5,186 nt of DNA from CAYMRB01 sp964392615 (GTDB lineage Bacteria; Planctomycetota; UBA8108). The stretch lies in assembly GCA_964392615.1 (NCBI GenBank), contig CAYMRB010000578.1, positions 1 through 5,186 on the forward strand. The letters run 5' to 3'. The notes beneath the pieces were generated by a model, which had not been told where the DNA came from, did not search any database, and worked only from the letters and a program-made list of their open reading frames with translations. The position numbers and the translations under genes were made by a program. Below are positions 1 to 5,186 of this stretch, piece by piece (within the stretch, counting starts at the first letter, position 1; each line of letters opens with the position of its first letter).

Positions 1-1
1 A

Positions 2-427
2 CGCGTCTTCGGCGGCCCCTATCTTCCCTGGCCCCCCGATCGCTACGGCTGGCGACCGCCGAGATACCACGGGCAGGCCCTGGCCTACATGGGCATGCAG
101 GATTGGAATGCCGCGCTCGAGTCGATCGAGAAGGCGATCGACGCCCAGAAACTGCGCTACTTCCAGGGCATGAGATACGACAAGAACGCCGCCAATTGGC
201 GAAAGGAAGCCGCCACGGTTACGGTCAATAACCCGGATGACACCCTGGTGGAACTGTGGGACACCAAGGCCGAGATTCTCGACAAGCTTGGCCGCAAGGA
301 CGAGGCGGCCCAAATGCGTAAACGCGCCGCAGAGCCAGGCAGAGCAGATGCTCCGAGCCCATACAAGTCGACCCACGAAAGATTAAGAGACTGGTTCAAG
401 CAGCACAGAATGGAGACACAAGAATGA
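2..427 (+). CDS. C-terminal part of an unidentified protein with TPR-like helices (5' end outside the window)
   Basis: The frame is open from the left edge to the TGA at 425-427, giving 141 residues with no start that must be real; the Met at 89 is internal to continuous sequence. Two helix-pair segments look like tetratricopeptide repeats: GQALAYMGMQDWNAALESIE (about residues 24-43) and LWDTKAEILDKLGRKDEAAQ (about residues 81-100). TPR repeats usually mediate protein contacts. The tail is charged and hydrophilic (STHERLRDWFKQHRMETQE). No enzyme family can be named from this fragment. It runs in the same direction as the GH89 gene that starts 17 bp downstream, so the two were probably cotranscribed. 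A role in the same glycan pathway is only inference. Confidence 0.75.
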   Translation, partial: RVFGGPYLPWPPDRYGWRPPRYHGQALAYMGMQDWNAALESIEKAIDAQKLRYFQGMRYDKNAANWRKEAATVTVNNPDDTLVELWDTKAEILDKLGRKDEAAQMRKRAAEPGRADAPSPYKSTHERLRDWFKQHRMETQE

Positions 428-447
428 AGAAACAACCAAGCGCATGA
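424..447 (+). other. Possible 7-codon leader ORF bridging two genes
   Basis: ATG at 424 opens MKKQPSA and stops at TGA 445-447. The ATG overlaps the upstream stop as ATGA (424-427), and its own stop overlaps the GH89 start as ATGA (444-447). A GGAG at 412-415, 8 bases upstream, suits ATG 424 better than ATG 444, which has only weak purine sequence before it. This could be a translational-coupling relay. It could also be the original N-terminus of the GH89 gene, frameshifted by one base during decay. The evidence is only positional. Confidence 0.3.
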
Positions 448-828
448 AAGCGCTATTCACGCTTCTCACCGCGACAATCGTCATGCTTCTTGGGCTTGGC
501 TCAGATGTGTCGGCGGCCGACAGCATGACGCCCGGCAAACTACGAGGCCAACCTCAGGCGGACTCCGTTGCCGCGGCCAGGGGATTGGTCGGGCGGTTGT
601 TTCCAAAACGGGCGGACGCGTTCGTCTTCGAGTCGATCCCGGCGGACAACGGTCGCGATGTGTTGGAGGTCGAGTCTCGCGACGGACGGATCGTCGTCCG
701 CGGCAACTCGGGCGTTTCCATGGCCGCCGGGCTGAACTGGTATCTCTCGCAGCGTTGCCGCTGCAACCTGTCATGGTACGGCGAGAACCTCAACCTGCCC
801 GACGCGTTGCCCGAAGTGAAGCCGAAGG
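444..828 (+). pseudogene. GH89 fragment 1: signal peptide and N-terminal domain
   Basis: The first 24 residues form a Sec signal peptide: a Lys at position 2, a hydrophobic core (LFTLLTATIVMLLGLG) and a cleavage site after VSA, before ADS. The following residues match the GH89 N-terminal domain: ARGLVGRLFP, then FVFESIPADNGRDVLEVESR, then GNSGVSMAAGLNWYL, then LSWYGENLNLPDALPEVKPK. This is the family pattern just before the catalytic barrel. Homology stops abruptly after VKPK at about 827. The frame stays open to 1409, but that extension is Arg-rich out-of-frame sequence and not protein-like. ATG 444 is chosen because the signal peptide begins there. Confidence 0.88.
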
Positions 829-1292
829 CGTCTGCTCCGCGAAACAGTCTACCAGTCGGCGCGCCGGATGCGGTCCGCAATCGATCGTCCGCCGACGCTG
901 CGGCCGATCGGCGACGCGCCGTACGACAACGCCCGATTGGCCGAGGCCTGGGGCCGACTGTTGCTCGCCGCGGACGAATGCGGCGACGTCGACGCCTATC
1001 GATTCGATCTGGTCAACGTGGCCCGGCAGACGCTCTCGAACCATGCGGCCGCGCTGCAACGCAAGGTCGTCAAGGCGCATGGAGCTGGAGACGCGAAAGC
1101 GATGCGCGCCGCGGCCGACGAGTTCCTGCAGTTGTTCCTCGACATGGACGAACTGCTGGCCACGCGGCGCGAATTCCTGCTGGGTCGTTGGATTGCCGAC
1201 GCGCGACGCTGGGGCGAGACCGACGCCGAGCGTGCGCGCCTGGAATGGAACGCCCGTCGCGTGCTGACCTGCTGGGGCTCGGGCGGACACAC
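829..1292 (+). pseudogene. GH89 fragment 2: C-terminal helical domain, first part
   Basis: In frame 1, homology resumes at RLLRETVYQSARRMRS (from about 829), which resembles the segment directly after the catalytic barrel in NAGLU. It continues through PYDNARLAEAWGRLLLAADE, YRFDLVNVARQTLSN, LDMDELLATRREFLLGRWIA and ERARLEWNARRVLTCWGSGG. In human NAGLU the equivalents are AFRYDLLDLTRQA, LDEVLASDSRFLLGSWL and YEQNSRYQLTLWG. The fragment ends at the left edge of the insertion sequence, inside the codons for GGHT. There is no credible start of its own; ATG 868 is internal to the domain. Confidence 0.9.
1284..1292 (+). repeat. Target site duplication, left copy (CGGACACAC)
   Basis: CGGACACAC directly precedes the left inverted repeat and recurs exactly at 3135-3143, directly after the right inverted repeat. 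The match cannot be extended on either side (1283 G against 3134 C; 1293 G against 3144 C). Nine bases is a duplication length reported for ISKra4-group elements. Counting one copy once restores the GH89 frame. Confidence 0.95.
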
Positions 1293-1318
1293 GGGTGCAC
1301 CCGCGGTCATGCGGTCCG
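1293..1318 (+). repeat. Left terminal inverted repeat of the IS
   Basis: It reads GGGTGCACCCGCGGTC and continues ATGCGGTCCG. It matches the reverse complement of 3109-3134 at 25 of 26 positions; the only mismatch is A1309. The first ten bases (GGGTGCACCC) are a perfect palindrome. The inner part holds two GCGGTC motifs 8 bp apart, which could form a transposase binding site. The match ends at 1318. Confidence 0.94.
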
Positions 1319-2545
1319 TCGGCGTCGACCGAGGAGGCCGGAGCCTGCCGCGCGGCCAAGCGGGCGCTTCGACCACAGCTCCTCGTCGCGGCCGTCGTCG
1401 CTCAGGTAGGCCGCGCGGACCTGTAGCACGGCCTCGACGCCGGCTCGCGTCCAGAACTTCTCCGATCCCTTGACGCGCTTGTTGATCTCCTTGATCAGCG
1501 ACTCCACCGGCGCGCTGCTGATCGGGAGGCCCCGCCGGCGGCAACGCGGATAGTCCATTCGATACCGGTTGGTCTCGACGTACTCGACCGCTCTGGCCAA
1601 GATCTTCCGCGGGTCGTCGTCGGAAGCGCCTTCCGGTGGTTCGCCGAGGCGCACGGAGTGTCGCCGCAGCGTCTGGTTCAGGCGCGTGACCTCTCCCGAC
1701 CACGCAAGCTCGATCAGTCGACGATACACGCGCCACGCTTGCTTCGGGCGATCCTTGTACGCAGCCTGAGCCGCCGAGAACAGGTGTGTCAGCAGGTGAA
1801 CGAAATCGAGAATCTGCACGAAGCCGACGAAGTAGAAGTCGGCGATTCCCCAGATCCATGGTCCGCCGTCGCCGAGGATCGCCTTCTTCTTCGCATCGAA
1901 GAATCCCCGCTTCGTCGCCTCGGCGGCTACCATCGGGCCGAACTTCTCGCAGTCCCCCGTCGTCGCGACAACCGTCCGAACCTTGGGGCGCGGTCGATCC
2001 GGCGGGGCTTTCTGTGCTTCCCGTGGCTTCTTGGCTGCGGGCTTCGCTTTGCCTGTACTGCCGCGGGCGCTCATCTGCTGTGCCAGCTTGACGACCTCGG
2101 GCTGCTCCAAGAACTTTGACGGCGGTGTGGGCTGAGGGTCGCCAGCCGGCTGAACGTCCGTGTACGTTACAAGATTCGCGACTTTCGATTCGGTCCAGGC
2201 CGGCTCATGAACGCCCGGACCTGAGTCGGAAACCCGCACTTGCAGACGGCCGCCATCGAGGAATACAGCAGCTGCGGCTGGTGGCTCGGCGTACTTCGCC
2301 TCGAGTGCGCCCTCGTTAAACGACGCGACTTCCGCGTCACGAAGAGTCGCTCTCTCTCGCCCCAGCCTCTCAGTTGTGGAGCGTACTCCTTCGGCGCTGA
2401 TCGTGACGCCGAGGAATCTACTGACTGCCTCCGCCGCTTTCTCGAACGACTCGATGTTCCCGCCTGCCCACTCGATGGCTCGCAGTACCCGAGGACTGAA
2501 GCTCTCAGCCCTCAGGTTCAGTTCGAGGTCGGCTGGAAAAAAAAA
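1307..2545 (-). CDS. ISKra4-family transposase, ORF B (DDE catalytic part)
   Basis: This frame supplies the catalytic portion of the transposase. From the T9 run it reads PADLELNL, then FSPRVLRAIEWAGG. The likely DDE triad is visible: Asp in VFLDGGRLQVR (codon 2255-2257), Asp in ILGDGGPWIW (codon 1868-1870) and Glu in SSAPVESLIKEINKRVKG (codon 1502-1504). Between the first two acids lies a Lys/Pro/Ala-rich linker of about 60 residues (codons about 2152-1980). The protein ends RRRRTA, with the TGA at 1309-1307 inside the left inverted repeat. The frame extends upstream to an ATG at 2677, but that stretch overlaps ORF A and does not look like the family, and no convincing start lies near 2545. 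Expression is therefore expected through fusion with ORF A. The catalytic core looks intact, so the element may still be active. Confidence 0.87.
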   Translation of the reverse strand, partial: FFFPADLELNLRAESFSPRVLRAIEWAGGNIESFEKAAEAVSRFLGVTISAEGVRSTTERLGRERATLRDAEVASFNEGALEAKYAEPPAAAAVFLDGGRLQVRVSDSGPGVHEPAWTESKVANLVTYTDVQPAGDPQPTPPSKFLEQPEVVKLAQQMSARGSTGKAKPAAKKPREAQKAPPDRPRPKVRTVVATTGDCEKFGPMVAAEATKRGFFDAKKKAILGDGGPWIWGIADFYFVGFVQILDFVHLLTHLFSAAQAAYKDRPKQAWRVYRRLIELAWSGEVTRLNQTLRRHSVRLGEPPEGASDDDPRKILARAVEYVETNRYRMDYPRCRRRGLPISSAPVESLIKEINKRVKGSEKFWTRAGVEAVLQVRAAYLSDDGRDEELWSKRPLGRAAGSGLLGRRRRTA

Positions 2546-2897
2546 CGCGCCGGCAACCCTTACAGTAGTAGCGCAGTCGAGCGACGGACACGTCGCCGCG
2601 CGTCGTTGCCAGGTCGCGCTCAGCTGGCTCCTCGTCCTTGGGTTGGCAGGCTCGACTACAGACTGGACACGGAGCATCGCCGCCCGTCAACGCCTCGGCG
2701 GTCTGCCGCGCGAGTCCCTCCTGCAGTAGCCTCGTCGTCAGCCGATCGCCGGCCTCGACGGCTTCGCGCTCCAACTCGTCGAACGTCCTCGGCTTCTTCC
2801 ACTCCTCGTCGTTGCCCAGGAAGCGCTTGAAAGCCTCCTCTGCTTCCCTCAGCCACGATTCCTTGTCCGGCTTCGGCGGCGTGTGACCTTCGACCAT
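2505..2897 (-). CDS. ISKra4-family transposase, ORF A (N-terminal, zinc-ribbon part)
   Basis: This 130-residue product is the N-terminal part of the IS transposase. Residues about 10-70 are charged and probably helical (SWLREAEEAFKRFLGNDEEW, then FDELEREAVEAGDRL). A zinc ribbon follows, with CPVC at 77-80 and CKGC at 112-115; in ISKra4 transposases this element precedes the catalytic core and is expected to contact DNA. The ATG at 2897 is preferred because GAGAGGGAG lies 8 bases upstream. The in-frame ATG at 2933 lacks a ribosome binding site. The frame ends in SSRPRTEPEG, which is non-homologous tail. The family sequence (FFPADLELNL) continues in the other frame from the T9 run at 2545-2537, so the functional protein is probably an A-B fusion of about 529 residues. 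Confidence 0.85.
   Translation of the reverse strand: MVEGHTPPKPDKESWLREAEEAFKRFLGNDEEWKKPRTFDELEREAVEAGDRLTTRLLQEGLARQTAEALTGGDAPCPVCSRACQPKDEEPAERDLATTRGDVSVARLRYYCKGCRRVFFSSRPRTEPEG
2537..2545 (-). promoter_or_regulatory. T9 slippery run at the transposase ORF A/ORF B junction
   Basis: On the minus strand nine T lie between GGCGCG and CCAGCC. ORF A reads GTT TTT TTT TCC here, while ORF B needs CCA as the next codon. Dropping one T (a +1 shift) gives VFF-PADLELNL, the pattern expected for the family; gaining two would give VFFFPADL. A homopolymer of this length can cause RNA polymerase slippage or ribosomal frameshifting. Simple mutation or a homopolymer sequencing error is the alternative. 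Confidence 0.6.
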
Positions 2898-3108
2898 GAC
2901 CGTCACTCCCTCTCTTCCGCACGGCTGACCCATGCGCTGTCAGAGTTATCGGCCGCCGAGAGCCGGAACTTTCGCGGAACTTGGTGTGCACTCGACCGGA
3001 GTGGGTGCTGGCGTCGGGGAGCTGGCGGGCCCTCCGAGCCATGCTCGTCAGGGACCGACGGTCACAGGCCCCCCGAAGCCGACGCGTGCTGGCACACGGG
3101 GCGAGCTG
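2898..3108 (-). other. IS leader region upstream of the transposase
   Basis: These 211 bases between the transposase start and the right inverted repeat must hold the transposase promoter, but I see no clear -35/-10 pair on the minus strand. The region contains a 7-bp direct repeat, GGAACTT, at 2965-2971 and 2976-2982 (period 11, about one helical turn) and an inverted repeat GACCG-A-CGGTC at 3053-3063. Open frames crossing it on both strands are Arg-rich and look like shadows. Confidence 0.4.
2906..2914 (-). promoter_or_regulatory. Ribosome binding site of transposase ORF A
   Basis: On the minus strand GAGAGGGAG ends 8 bases before ATG 2897, a normal Shine-Dalgarno distance. It decides the start, because the upstream ATG at 2933 has no such sequence. 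A GTG at 2906 overlaps the motif and is too close to use it. Confidence 0.65.
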
Positions 3109-3134
3109 CGGACCGCAGGACCGCGGGTGCACCC
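3109..3134 (-). repeat. Right terminal inverted repeat of the IS
   Basis: Read on the minus strand it begins GGGTGCACCCGCGGTC and continues CTGCGGTCCG, differing from the left end only at position 17 (C here, A at the left). It shares the palindromic ten-base tip and the doubled GCGGTC motif. It lies upstream of the transposase gene. Confidence 0.94.
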
Positions 3135-3143
3135 CGGACACAC
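3135..3143 (+). repeat. Target site duplication, right copy (CGGACACAC)
   Basis: This is an exact copy of 1284-1292, abutting the right terminal inverted repeat. It was generated by staggered cutting at insertion. Both copies are identical, which is consistent with a single simple insertion and no later rearrangement at the site. Confidence 0.95.
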
Positions 3144-3402
3144 CCTCGACTACGCCCGCAAGGAGTGGTCAGGTATGATCAGCGACTTCTACCACGAGCG
3201 ATGGCGGCGACGCCTCGACGCCGAGATCGCGGCGATTTCCGAAAAGCGGCCGCTGGACGTGAAGGCCTTGGACAAAGAGCTCAGGCAATGGGAGCTCGAT
3301 TGGTCCTCTCGACGCGACGCGTTGCCAACCGAGCCGCGGGGTGACGCCGTTGCGTTGGCTCGGCGATTATGGAAGAAGTACGGTCTCGCCTTCGAGCAGT
3401 AA
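3144..3402 (+). pseudogene. GH89 fragment 3: C-terminal end
   Basis: This frame-1 sequence reads LDYARKEWSGMISDFYHERW, then ALDKELRQWELDW, then PRGDAVALARRLWKKYGLAF, ending at TAA 3400-3402. Human NAGLU has [20 protein letters not shown], then QLEQAF, then PRGDTVDLAKKIFLKYYP at its natural C-terminus. Joining AC (1291-1292) to C3144 gives Thr and the continuous sequence WGSGGHTLDYARKEW, so the insertion split the gene exactly here. The frame is open back to 2932 inside the insertion sequence, but that upstream part does not resemble GH89. Confidence 0.92.
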
Positions 3403-3530
3403 CGCCCTGTCTCTCCCACGAGGCAGAGATCTTCGGCTACGCCGCCGTTCTCCACGCCGCCGTCGGCGAGTCCTTCCGGAAGCCGAGAAGTCACCGCGCT
3501 GCCCTCCAGTCGAACTCGAGTGCGTGCACG
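3403..3530. other. Convergent intergenic region without a clear terminator
   Basis: These 128 bases separate the GH89 stop (3402) from the GH123-like stop (3531), with both genes pointing inward. A short hairpin (CGCCG-CCGT-CGGCG, 3455-3468) and a 10-bp palindrome CTTCCGGAAG (3473-3482) are present, but neither is followed by a T tract on either strand. I see no gene here. Confidence 0.5.
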
Positions 3531-5186
3531 TCAACGAAGGTCTTCGATCGCGGCGTCGAGCTTCCGGCGCAGAGCCGCCCAGCTCTCCTGGTCCGTCAGC
3601 TCGCGTTGGCCGAGTCGGAACGACCCGAGGATTTCGGCCATCAGCTCCTTCGCCGCTCGCGCGGCCGCCGTACCGGCGTGCTGGTTCGCTAACCGCTGCA
3701 ACGTCAGCATGCGTCGGTAATCGTCCAATCCCTCGCGAAGCCGCTCGAAGTGGACGGACGGGATGAGGTCGCCGTCCGGGCTGGAGTTGCACCACGCGTA
3801 GTCGTCCTCGCGACAGTCGAGCGCGTAGTACGGATCGCCCGCCACGACGTTCCAGTGCCACGAGAGGCGGAACTTCATGTCGAACTGCTTGGCCGCCTTG
3901 TACATGTAGACCCCGTAAGTCCAGCGACTGCCGCCGTTGTAGAAGGCCCACTCGCCGCCGGCCTTTCGGAGCAGGTTCACGGAGTCCTCGTCGTGTCCGT
4001 TCCAGTCGGCCACGTGGAGAGCCTTCGACAGTCGGAAGTGCGGATCGTTCGTGTCCGCGCCCCGGAATGAGCTGCCCGCCGTGAACCACGGCGGGCCGGT
4101 CTCGAACGCTCGACGGTAGGCTTCCGCATTGCACGTACTTCGCGTCAGGTCGTCGCCGATCGGCTCGTCGCCGATGTTCCAGTAGACGGGCAGCCAATCG
4201 GCTGCATCGGCATGTTTCTGCACGGCGTCGAAGACGGCCTTGATGAAGCGGCTGTAGTCGTTGAAGCCGGCCGCTTCCATCGCGCTGCGGTCCTCGTAGT
4301 AGGTACTCAAGCCGGCAAGGCGGCAGTAGGTGACGACCGGCATCGTGAAGCCGATGCGTCGGAACAGCTCCATCTGCGCATCGCCGATCGAGAAGTCGAT
4401 CTGCGGCACGCCGCCTTCGAAGCCCTGGTACGCAATCACCGGCAGGCCGCTCGCCGTGGTGAATCCGTACGCTCTCAGCTTCCGCAAGGACTTCTCGGCC
4501 ATGGAGCGATTCCACGCCGCTGCCTCGTCGCGATACCACGGCAGGTCGATCGTATGACCCCACGGTCCGACCGGGATGTCGACCGCGTCGAGCGAGCCCT
4601 TGCGTACGGTGAACTCCACCGGCAAGGAGTGCCGCTTGCGGTTCTGTCCGGAGAGTCGGACCGTGCCGCGGTAGACGCCGGGCAGGGCGTCGGACGGCAC
4701 GTTCACCGTGAGCCAGAACCGCCGCGTGATGCGCCCGAGCATGTCGACCGACGGGTCCGGCAAGACCAGACGGGGCGAGATCGTGTAGACGCTCCCTTCC
4801 ATGGTGACTCGCGAGAGGCGGTACTGGACGTGGCCGATGTCGATGGCAGATGCGGGAATGGTCGCCCCGTCCGGGCCGCGTAAACGGCTCACCGTCAGCG
4901 TCGTCCTGCCCAGACTCTCGAGCGGCCGCACGGAGACGGTGACCGGTTCGGACTCGCCGGCGAAGGCCGAGCCGGTCAGTCGATCGGCACGCTCATTCGC
5001 TCGCGGCCAGTCGTTGTAGTAGACGTCGTCCATCGGGTCGCGAGAGAACACGATCAGTCCGCGGTCGCGGTCGGCAGAGTTCACCTTTCCTGGGGCGCCG
5101 GTCGCTCGGTGCAGGACGCGCTTGAAGTAGTTGTCGAAGTGGAATAGTCGCCGCGTCTCGACCAACACCAGGAATCGCTCGCCCGT
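3531..5186 (-). CDS. GH123/DUF4091-like glycoside hydrolase, missing its N-terminus at the window edge
   Basis: The frame is open from the right edge to TGA 3533-3531, giving 551 residues. The GTG at 5168 is probably internal, because the sequence before it (TGERFLVL) reads straight into VETRRLFHFD. Counting residues from that GTG, about 1-190 are beta-rich, with RRFWLTVNVPSDALPGVYRG at 149-168, typical of the sandwich domain preceding GH123-type barrels. About 200-480 form a barrel-like region with VYWNIGDEPIGDD. Asp334-Glu335 of GDEP fit the Asp-Glu pair that GH123 beta-N-acetylgalactosaminidases use for substrate-assisted catalysis. SSPDGDLIPSVHFERLREGL and DDYRRMLTLQRLA match the DUF4091 C-terminal pattern, and a helical tail follows. 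The DUF4091 group is broad, so GalNAc specificity is not proven. A signal peptide, if present, lies outside the window. The gene converges on the GH89 pseudogene. Confidence 0.85.
   Translation of the reverse strand, partial: TGERFLVLVETRRLFHFDNYFKRVLHRATGAPGKVNSADRDRGLIVFSRDPMDDVYYNDWPRANERADRLTGSAFAGESEPVTVSVRPLESLGRTTLTVSRLRGPDGATIPASAIDIGHVQYRLSRVTMEGSVYTISPRLVLPDPSVDMLGRITRRFWLTVNVPSDALPGVYRGTVRLSGQNRKRHSLPVEFTVRKGSLDAVDIPVGPWGHTIDLPWYRDEAAAWNRSMAEKSLRKLRAYGFTTASGLPVIAYQGFEGGVPQIDFSIGDAQMELFRRIGFTMPVVTYCRLAGLSTYYEDRSAMEAAGFNDYSRFIKAVFDAVQKHADAADWLPVYWNIGDEPIGDDLTRSTCNAEAYRRAFETGPPWFTAGSSFRGADTNDPHFRLSKALHVADWNGHDEDSVNLLRKAGGEWAFYNGGSRWTYGVYMYKAAKQFDMKFRLSWHWNVVAGDPYYALDCREDDYAWCNSSPDGDLIPSVHFERLREGLDDYRRMLTLQRLANQHAGTAAARAAKELMAEILGSFRLGQRELTDQESWAALRRKLDAAIEDLR

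Larger units (their letters stand above)
1293..3134 (-). mobile_element. Complete ISKra4-family insertion sequence, 1842 bp
   Basis: The element has 26-bp terminal inverted repeats (1293-1318 and 3109-3134, 25/26 matching) that begin with GGG, and a perfect 9-bp target duplication. On the minus strand it carries a transposase split into ORF A and ORF B with the zinc ribbon and DDE signature of the ISKra4 family. Size, repeat length, GGG tips and 9-bp duplication all fit that family as I know it; the assignment was not checked against a database. The transposase runs from right to left and its stop codon lies inside the left inverted repeat. About 210 bases between ORF A and the right inverted repeat hold no convincing gene and probably contain the promoter. 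The element lies antisense to the GH89 gene it interrupts. Confidence 0.93.
444..3402 (+). pseudogene. GH89 alpha-N-acetylglucosaminidase (NAGLU-like), destroyed by a deletion and an IS insertion
   Basis: Three separated fragments match consecutive parts of the alpha-N-acetylglucosaminidase family, which removes terminal alpha-linked GlcNAc from glycans such as heparan sulfate or mucin. They are 444 to about 828 (signal peptide and N-terminal domain), about 829-1292 (first part of the C-terminal helical domain) and 3144-3402 (the remaining C-terminus). Together they code for roughly 370 residues, against about 700-750 in intact members. The whole central catalytic barrel with its catalytic glutamates is absent, and the junction near 828-831 shifts frame. 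The C-terminal domain is then split by the 1842-bp insertion sequence at 1293-3134. The order and orientation of the pieces are those of one gene, so this is decay in place. No active enzyme can be made. Confidence 0.9.

Noticed and set aside
830..1409. The frame opened at ATG 444 continues to 1409 as an apparent 321-residue protein
   Set aside because: After about 828 it becomes Arg-rich and low-complexity, while clear GH89 sequence runs in another frame over the same bases and IS sequence follows from 1293. The extension is a frameshift product.
996..1859. Minus-strand open frame of 287 codons across the left IS boundary
   Set aside because: It crosses the IS end and overlaps both the GH89 fragment and the transposase core in another frame, with Arg/Pro/Ser-rich composition. 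It is a shadow.
2546..2677. ATG 2677 as an independent start for transposase ORF B
   Set aside because: The 44 residues before the T9 run are not family-like, and ORF A codes for the conserved zinc ribbon over the same bases in another frame.
2932..3134. Plus-strand frame opening at 2932 inside the IS and running into GH89 fragment 3, as a possible hybrid protein
   Set aside because: The IS-derived part has no recognisable domain or ribosome binding site. The open frame is incidental to the GC-rich IS end.
3455..3482. Hairpin and palindrome between the convergent genes as a bidirectional terminator
   Set aside because: The stem is only 5 bp, the palindrome has no loop, and there is no T tract on either strand.
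3367..4563. Long minus-strand open frame of 398 codons overlapping the GH123-like gene
   Set aside because: It is highly Arg/Gly-rich and lies in a different frame over the recognisable GH123/DUF4091 protein. It is a GC-rich shadow.
4212..4883. Plus-strand open frame of 223 codons with fairly protein-like composition
   Set aside because: It is fully antisense to the conserved barrel and sandwich of the GH123-like enzyme and resembles no known family. High GC content readily produces such antisense frames.
5166..5168. GTG 5168 as the start of the GH123-like gene
   Set aside because: The frame stays open to the window edge with plausible upstream beta-strand sequence (GERFLVLVE), no signal peptide follows, and the N-terminal domain would be cut. 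The gene most likely begins outside.

Overview
The window is GC-rich DNA from a bacterium that degrades complex glycans. The gene content (a GH89-type alpha-N-acetylglucosaminidase, a GH123/DUF4091-type hydrolase, and an ISKra4-type insertion sequence with a Lys/Pro-rich transposase linker) suggests a planctomycete or a relative in the PVC group. That placement is inference from protein style; no marker gene is present.

Layout: bases 2-427 (+) hold the 3' end of an unidentified gene with TPR-like helices. At 444 (+) begins a secreted GH89 (NAGLU) gene that is broken twice. First, at about 828-831, the N-terminal domain is joined out of frame to the C-terminal helical domain, so the whole catalytic barrel is missing. 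Second, the C-terminal domain is split by a complete insertion sequence at 1293-3134. This element is 1842 bp, with 26-bp terminal inverted repeats (25/26 matching) and a perfect 9-bp target duplication (CGGACACAC). Removing the element and one duplication copy restores the GH89 C-terminus exactly in frame, through to its natural end at 3402.

The element encodes one transposase on the minus strand, split over two frames. ORF A (2897-2505) carries a CxxC/CxxC zinc ribbon. ORF B (2545-1307) carries the DDE catalytic core. The frames meet at a run of nine T, which suggests programmed frameshifting or transcriptional slippage. The single mismatch between the two inverted repeats creates the transposase stop codon.

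After a 128-bp convergent gap with no convincing terminator, bases 3531-5186 (-) hold most of a GH123/DUF4091-like glycoside hydrolase. Its N-terminus lies beyond the right edge. GH89 and GH123 enzymes both release N-acetylhexosamines, so the locus looks like a remnant of an amino-sugar glycan degradation cluster in which the GH89 member has decayed.
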